A stretch of 64,000 nucleotides of DNA from NCBI GenBank assembly GCA_920105625.2, contig OV050031.1:223186194-223250193 (forward strand), in the 5' to 3' direction. This DNA comes from Clusia tigrina (taxonomy: Eukaryota > Arthropoda > Insecta > Diptera > Clusiidae). The position numbers and the translations under genes are program-made. Shown piece after piece: positions 60,093-64,000 of this stretch. Position 1 is the first letter of the stretch; each line of letters starts with the position of its first letter. Below the pieces are notes generated by a model, which saw only the letters and a list, made by a program, of their open reading frames with translations, had not been told where the DNA came from and searched no databases.

Positions 60093-60600
60093 ACAAATTC
60101 CGTGATACTGAAGACACAGTTTTTCTGTCAGTCTTCGGAGCAGGCATGTTAGGTAGCACAGTAGTCAGGAAACTATCTCTGAAGTTATAAAAAACAAGTT
60201 ATTTGTTCCAATGGTCATTTAGTTGAGTCCAAATCCGTTTCACGACCTCTTCTGAGATGAATATCCTCATTGCTCTATCACACAACAGTGATGAAGCCAG
60301 TCTTATCTTAGTAAAAAAGAACCAAAGAGCCACTCTTCACATGAATATAGAGTTGAGACCACGTAGACAGAAACAGAGAACAGAGAAACAGATGCGAGGT
60401 TTCCCCTGCGTACAGTTTTTTTTGGAGATCGCAGCACCACAAATAAATACAGGCGTGAATCTGAGGATATACTCGTATATAATCAAATTTACACATGTTT
60501 TTCTCCCCCGTGGAACCATAGGAATTAAGTATTATTATTATATTTTCTTCTGATCCATTTCAGCCCACAAAATAGAGAGGCGAGCTACGGTAACTCCTTC
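60093..60600. other. Intergenic sequence
   Basis: Nothing recognised. Confidence 0.45.
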
Positions 60601-60672
60601 TTCCTAATTCAGTTGTACTTGAATTCCACTTCTGCTTCCTAATTCAGTTGTACTTGAATTCCACTTCTGCTT
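60601..60672 (+). repeat. Tandem duplication, 35-bp unit x2
   Basis: TTCCTAATTCAGTTGTACTT followed by GAATTCCACTTCTGC, twice without change. Confidence 0.9.
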
Positions 60673-61702
60673 CCTATCTCAGAGATGGGTTATCTGAAGA
60701 TATACAGATGTGTATCTTCAGATAGAGGAAGATTCCTTCGCAAAGGAATTTTGCGTCCAGTTTACTATAGGTCGCTTTGCTTGTTGGCTATTTGAGTTTC
60801 TGGTGGATCCAAAACACCTGCTTGCACTGTAACCCCTTGTGTTGGATTTAATCCCTTACTGCAACACCCTCACAAGCACATTGGTAGGGTTTTCAGCAGA
60901 TTTTGCTTAACGATTTCTTATCAGTGCTGCGTACTCGTTACATCGTACTCATTTTATCGGCAAAACTGAGTGTTCCTGTAACGCAACGTGCCCATTTTCG
61001 CATCTCTAGTGTCCCACTGCGTCTGTTTATGTTTGTTGTTACTGACTGCTACGTATTTGTGGTTGCCCAGTCGAGCCTAAGCGCACGCCGCCATGCCTGC
61101 ACAGCCTGCCTGCTCGGCTGACTGCGTGTGTTTACTCGCTTAGCCTGACTGACAGTTTAGTATGCTTTGTAGTGCCTTTGCCTTGGCCTTCCTCTTAACA
61201 CGGTCGACGAGACACTTTTGTGTCCATTCAGTTCTTGCACAAACAGAGCCAAACACACACGCTCGCTCGCCATGCACTGCCGCAGTGAAATTTACACGAC
61301 TCGAGCAAATCTGCCATCTCCCAAGCGCTCATCTCTCGCTCACAGTTTAGCCCAACGGTATTCAATGCATCGCCTCTCCGCTCCGCCCCGTTCCACACTG
61401 CAGCCACCTACGTTAGTGTGTTTAATTTTTTGTATTATTTTCCAAGAGTGCTGCGCCATCCTTGCTCGCCGCCATCTCACCGGGGTCTTGTTTACTTTTC
61501 GCCTTTGCAAAACGCGTCTGCTTAGCGTATGTTTACGTGCATGTGTGCGTATGAGCGCCGCATGTAGTGGTGTGCAGTTAATTGTAATTCCTCTTTACTT
61601 TATTAAACACCTTTTTGCAGACAACGCTCAGGTATAAAAACAAAACTAAAGGAGCTCACATAAAAATGCCACACAAAAGTGAAACAACACCCTGCCACCA
61701 CC

Positions 61703-61740
<38 letters not shown>

Positions 61741-64000
61741 CGAGAAGAGTGCGTGCCAAAAATTCCAGAAGTCGAGTTCCATGGATGAGTCTGCTGGCGT
61801 GTATGAGTGCGTGTGTTGGCATGTATGAGTGCGTGAGTGTGTGTGAGTAATTGTGCAAAATTGAAATTCCGAAATTAAGTAATTTTCCCAAGGCGCACCA
61901 CAGGAAAACTTTTAAGAAACGACCGACATAAAAATCTTGGCAACATTTGAAAGACTCTTTGCTACACACGTAGCAGCATTTACGGTCGTTGTTGTTGTTG
62001 TTGTTGTTGGTGTTGATGTTGTTGTGGATGTTGTCGCTGTAGTTGGTGCGACCTACAACACATGGACACAATAATTCTGCTCCATATTGTGTTGGCGATT
62101 GTGCACTTGTGCGGAAATAATAAATTTAGCAAATAAATAACCCAAATAATCCCTTTCAATATGGTTTTTCACTTGTGCCACAACTTTTCTTTCTCCATTT
62201 CCATTTCCATTTCCACGAGAATTTCAACTTTTTGTTCTACTTGCAAGGATATAGTATGTAGTTGTTGTTTCCCTTCGTTTTTTTTATTGATATGTGTTCT
62301 CTGCACACATCCGACCTAGCAGGTCCCATGCCCCGTGCTCCTTGCCCTCACGAATTGCCTTGTCAACCCCAGTCCGCAAAAGTTTTCGTTCATTGAATTC
62401 ATTGTGATATCGAAACTTGGGTAATGCTTGATTTGCATTTCACATTCAAACATTCAAATTGATTGAAATCGAACTGTGATGAAGAAGTTGAGCGACTGAG
62501 TGACAGAGCGACTGACTGAGTGACAGAGCGACTGAGTGACAGAGCGACTGAGCGACTGATTGCCTGCCTGCCTGCCTGCCCGACTGCCTGCCTGACTCAC
62601 AGCCCGCCTGCCTGCCTGATGAGATCCGTAGCGATGCGTCGCTATGCGGCTGCCAGTAATAACTCAAAATATTTGCCAATATTTTGATTATGCATCAGCA
62701 TATTCTTGTACCAATTACACGCAAGCACAAACAAACCCCTCCAAACACACACACACCCACTTTCTTAGTGTGTGAAAGTAAGCTCATGTAAGCAAACCGC
62801 TATCAGCGTGTGTGTGTAGTCTCGTAGTAAACCCATAATTGACAAAGATTGCAGTTGTTGGAAATTTCAAATCAATTTATATAAATCGAGTTAGTTGGCA
62901 TGTACGAGAATTGTTAACCTTTGCACTCATACACTTGTAATATTTGATACCTAACAATCAAGCTTACATGCGCCAGGACCCTGCAGTCAAATTTTGAAAC
63001 TTCTTCCTAAGAACAAGGCAAGAAGTTAGGTAGTCTATGTGTGAAGTACTGGTAATAAAGAGACAGACGCCGTCATAAACTATCTGCTCTTTCTAAAGAT
63101 ATTGCAATGCCCTGACAGGTACCCATCACCGACACACCATTGTACGCTACTCAGAGCAGTCCTGCAATTTACTACTGATGTTAGTCAGAGGAGAACAGTG
63201 GTGTGATGCTAATGCGTACCTGTGAATGTGAAGCAAATTCTTTAGGATGCAGATTCTTTTTTAAGTAAATTCGTTAGGATGCAGTTTCTTTTTCTGATGA
63301 TTTGAAACAGCGCCTCAGAAATTCAAAGTATTGATTCGCTGAAAAGGATATTCTTTGTGGCATACATAGCGTAATAGATACAAGTGATATGGGATATTTG
63401 AAATTTATGTTTCAGCTGTCAGGACTGAGTAAGAGCGTGGTTGATGTTATGAAAGGGAGTGAGAAAGTTGAGGGAAGGATATATAAGACATATGCTGAAC
63501 AATTCTCATATGAGTAATTAAAGAGAAAGAGAGTTTTTATAGAATTTTACTGGGGTTTATTAACCTATGTTTGCCTTTACAAATTAGATTATTGAAGGTA
63601 CAAGAATTGCCAAGGCACAAAACTGAGTTAAATGAAAGTCCAAGTAATGAAGTCTGTCAAACTTTTAAGTTTGTGCTATAGTATTTCCAGTTGTTGGCAA
63701 ATATGAGTAATAAAAACACAGCTATATTGATAGAAGATTATACTGAAAGTATTGATAAATTTATATTTAGGGAACATACCGTCGATGTTGACATAAGGCG
63801 ACACTCGAGGACCCTCAGGTCTATCAAAAAACCGTCAGTATTTACTTGATTTGTACGAATATGCTCATATATTCTGGTGGGAAATTCAACGATAGCGGAC
63901 TTAATATATGTCATCTAGATGAGAGATGAGAGATGTTAAGAATTGGTTAGAGTACTGATTAGTTGCACGTGGATATCGGAAATATTAAGCTATTGTAGGA
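60673..64000. other. Repeat-rich non-coding sequence to the window end
   Basis: No supported gene. Contains (CAA)n at about 61697-61741, (GTT)n at 61988-62010, a GAGTGACAGAGCGACT array at 62482-62545 and CTGC-type repeats at 62560-62615. The stretch 60900-62100 is less AT-rich, with short open frames on both strands and no family motif. From about 62650 onward the sequence is AT-rich with nothing recognised. Confidence 0.45.

Overview
The window looks like nuclear DNA from a higher dipteran fly, most probably a tephritid fruit fly (Bactrocera/Zeugodacus/Ceratitis type). It is AT-rich and full of TATG/CATA microsatellites. Genes carry short GT-AG introns, and the three recognisable proteins are close to Drosophila GstD1, Cad89D and Decay. 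The assignment to a family is an inference; nothing here fixes the species.

Layout. 1-12.7 kb: no intact gene; relics of LINE and Tc1 transposons, two copies of a tRNA-derived SINE, one MITE and many microsatellites. 12.72-14.96 kb: a delta-class glutathione S-transferase (GstD1-like, + strand) with a TATA/Inr promoter, a non-coding first exon and a 1.3 kb leader intron that hosts a TTAA-flanked MITE. 14.95-24.44 kb: a 14-exon giant cadherin (Cad89D orthologue, - strand), tail to tail with the GST; the two sets of polyadenylation signals lie within about 45 bp. 24.5-34.4 kb: no supported gene; tandem arrays, a 150-bp-unit satellite block, a 23-bp array and several MITE copies. 34.39-34.98 kb: a two-exon gene for an unrecognised 99-residue CxxC protein (- strand). 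38.4-40.99 kb: the executioner caspase decay (- strand, 4 coding exons). 41-48 kb: LINE relic, SINE nest and a roughly 1.6 kb inverted repeat whose arms look like retrotransposon LTRs in opposite orientation. 48-64 kb: no supported gene; a GC-richer island with trinucleotide repeats, then many tandem arrays (17-, 11-, about 104- and about 180-bp units) and further repeat-rich sequence.

The genes do not form a pathway: one detoxification enzyme, one apical-type cadherin and one apoptotic caspase. In D. melanogaster their counterparts lie on chromosome arm 3R (bands 87B, 89D, 89B), so the block fits Muller element E with rearranged order. I found no clear sign of a new biological system. The better leads are a GC-AG intron and an in-frame intron-like 36-nt segment in the cadherin, the long inverted LTR-like structure, at least two tRNA-derived SINE families, a TTAA-flanked MITE family, and the orphan CxxC gene. 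All coordinates and splice sites were read by eye; none was computed or searched against a database.
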